NCBI GenBank assembly: GCA_903920835.1
Contig: CAIXNQ010000283.1
Location: 1-12,342 of the forward strand
Direction: 5' to 3'
Source: an uncultured Bacteroidota bacterium
GTDB taxonomy: Bacteria > Bacteroidota > Bacteroidia > Flavobacteriales > Flavobacteriaceae
Length of the DNA stretch: 12,342 nucleotides
Shown here: positions 12,223 to 12,342 of the stretch, piece by piece
Layout of the letters: each line of letters begins with the position of its first letter
Position numbering within the stretch: the stretch's first letter is position 1
Notes under the pieces: model-generated
Databases searched by the model: none
The model's input: the letters and a program-made list of their open reading frames with translations, nothing else
Told to the model about the DNA's origin: nothing
Made by a program: the position numbers and the translations under genes

Positions 12223-12268
12223 TTTTGATTTTGAATATTGTGATTCAACATTTCTTCAAAACCAACAA

Positions 12269-12342
12269 TTGAATAACTTTTTTCTAAAGAATAATCTCAT
12301 TTTATTTGAAGCCATCATTGGTTCTCAAGCATATGGAACTGC
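12269..12342 (+). CDS. Probable nucleotidyltransferase, N-terminal fragment at window edge
   Basis: Reading frame ending at 12340 gives LNNFFLKNNLILFEAIIGSQ followed by AYGT. The pattern of hydrophobic helix, then strand, then GSQAYGT is the entry to the nucleotidyltransferase fold of predicted nucleotidyltransferases (COG3541 type), in which the GSxAYG loop binds the nucleotide phosphates. Only about 24 codons are visible, so the catalytic aspartates lie outside. No ATG occurs in this frame after the HIT stop; the TTG at 12269 is the only start-like codon giving a sensible N-terminus, so the start is uncertain. Confidence 0.5.
   Translation, partial: MNNFFLKNNLILFEAIIGSQAYGT

Noticed and set aside
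12223..12296. A - strand protein-like tail (SIVGFEEMLNHNIQNQN followed by a stop)
   Set aside because: It is preceded by an in-frame TGA about 24 codons back and has no useful start. The + strand GSQAYGT frame is more convincing, though a gene remnant cannot be fully excluded.

Overview
The window reads as a Flavobacteriaceae-type (Bacteroidota) chromosome. Gene starts lack Shine-Dalgarno sequences, several upstream regions carry the Bacteroidota promoter signature TAnnTTTG (some with an upstream TTG), intergenic DNA is very AT-rich, and short lipoproteins end their signal peptides in S-C. The small membrane protein after murQ resembles a flavobacterial DUF6095 protein. No rRNA, tRNA, CRISPR array, phage or transposase gene is visible.

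Layout. (1) 1-1428 (-): glycogen branching enzyme glgB, cut by the left edge. (2) 1498-2187 (-): an unrecognised helical, hydrophilic protein, separated from glgB by a GC-rich hairpin. (3) 2188-2790: a 603-bp gene-free stretch holding a leader hairpin and a 13-copy, 21-bp tandem repeat in which two unit types strictly alternate. (4) 2791-3663 (+): an alpha/beta hydrolase, followed by a degenerate palindromic element and a bidirectional terminator. (5) 3872-5530 (-): a large FHS-family sugar transporter of the major facilitator superfamily. (6) 5913-9360 (+): a tightly packed six-gene operon: murQ, a DUF6095-like membrane protein, a Qnr/McbG-sized pentapeptide-repeat protein, a small lipoprotein, a TerC-family membrane protein and a flavin reductase-like protein. 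(7) 9368-10012 (-): pdxH, convergent with the operon, only 7 bp apart. (8) 10148-10732 (+): the RdgB/HAM1 nucleotide-sanitising pyrophosphatase. (9) 10758-11180 (-): a lipoprotein with a Rieske-like domain whose two histidine ligand positions hold Asn and Asp. (10) 11343-12222 (+): greA followed by a HIT-family protein, with a hairpin in the greA leader. (11) The right edge holds the first codons of a probable nucleotidyltransferase.

How they fit together. Most genes are housekeeping: glycogen synthesis, vitamin B6, dITP/XTP cleansing, transcript rescue by GreA. The FHS transporter and murQ share a 382-bp divergent control region, which suggests uptake of an amino sugar and its conversion to GlcNAc-6-phosphate during cell-wall recycling; the substrate is an inference. 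The best candidates for undescribed biology are the alternating repeat array next to the orphan helical protein, the histidine-less Rieske-like lipoprotein, the greA leader hairpin, and the unexplained set of genes coupled to murQ. All calls come from reading the sequence; no database search was made.
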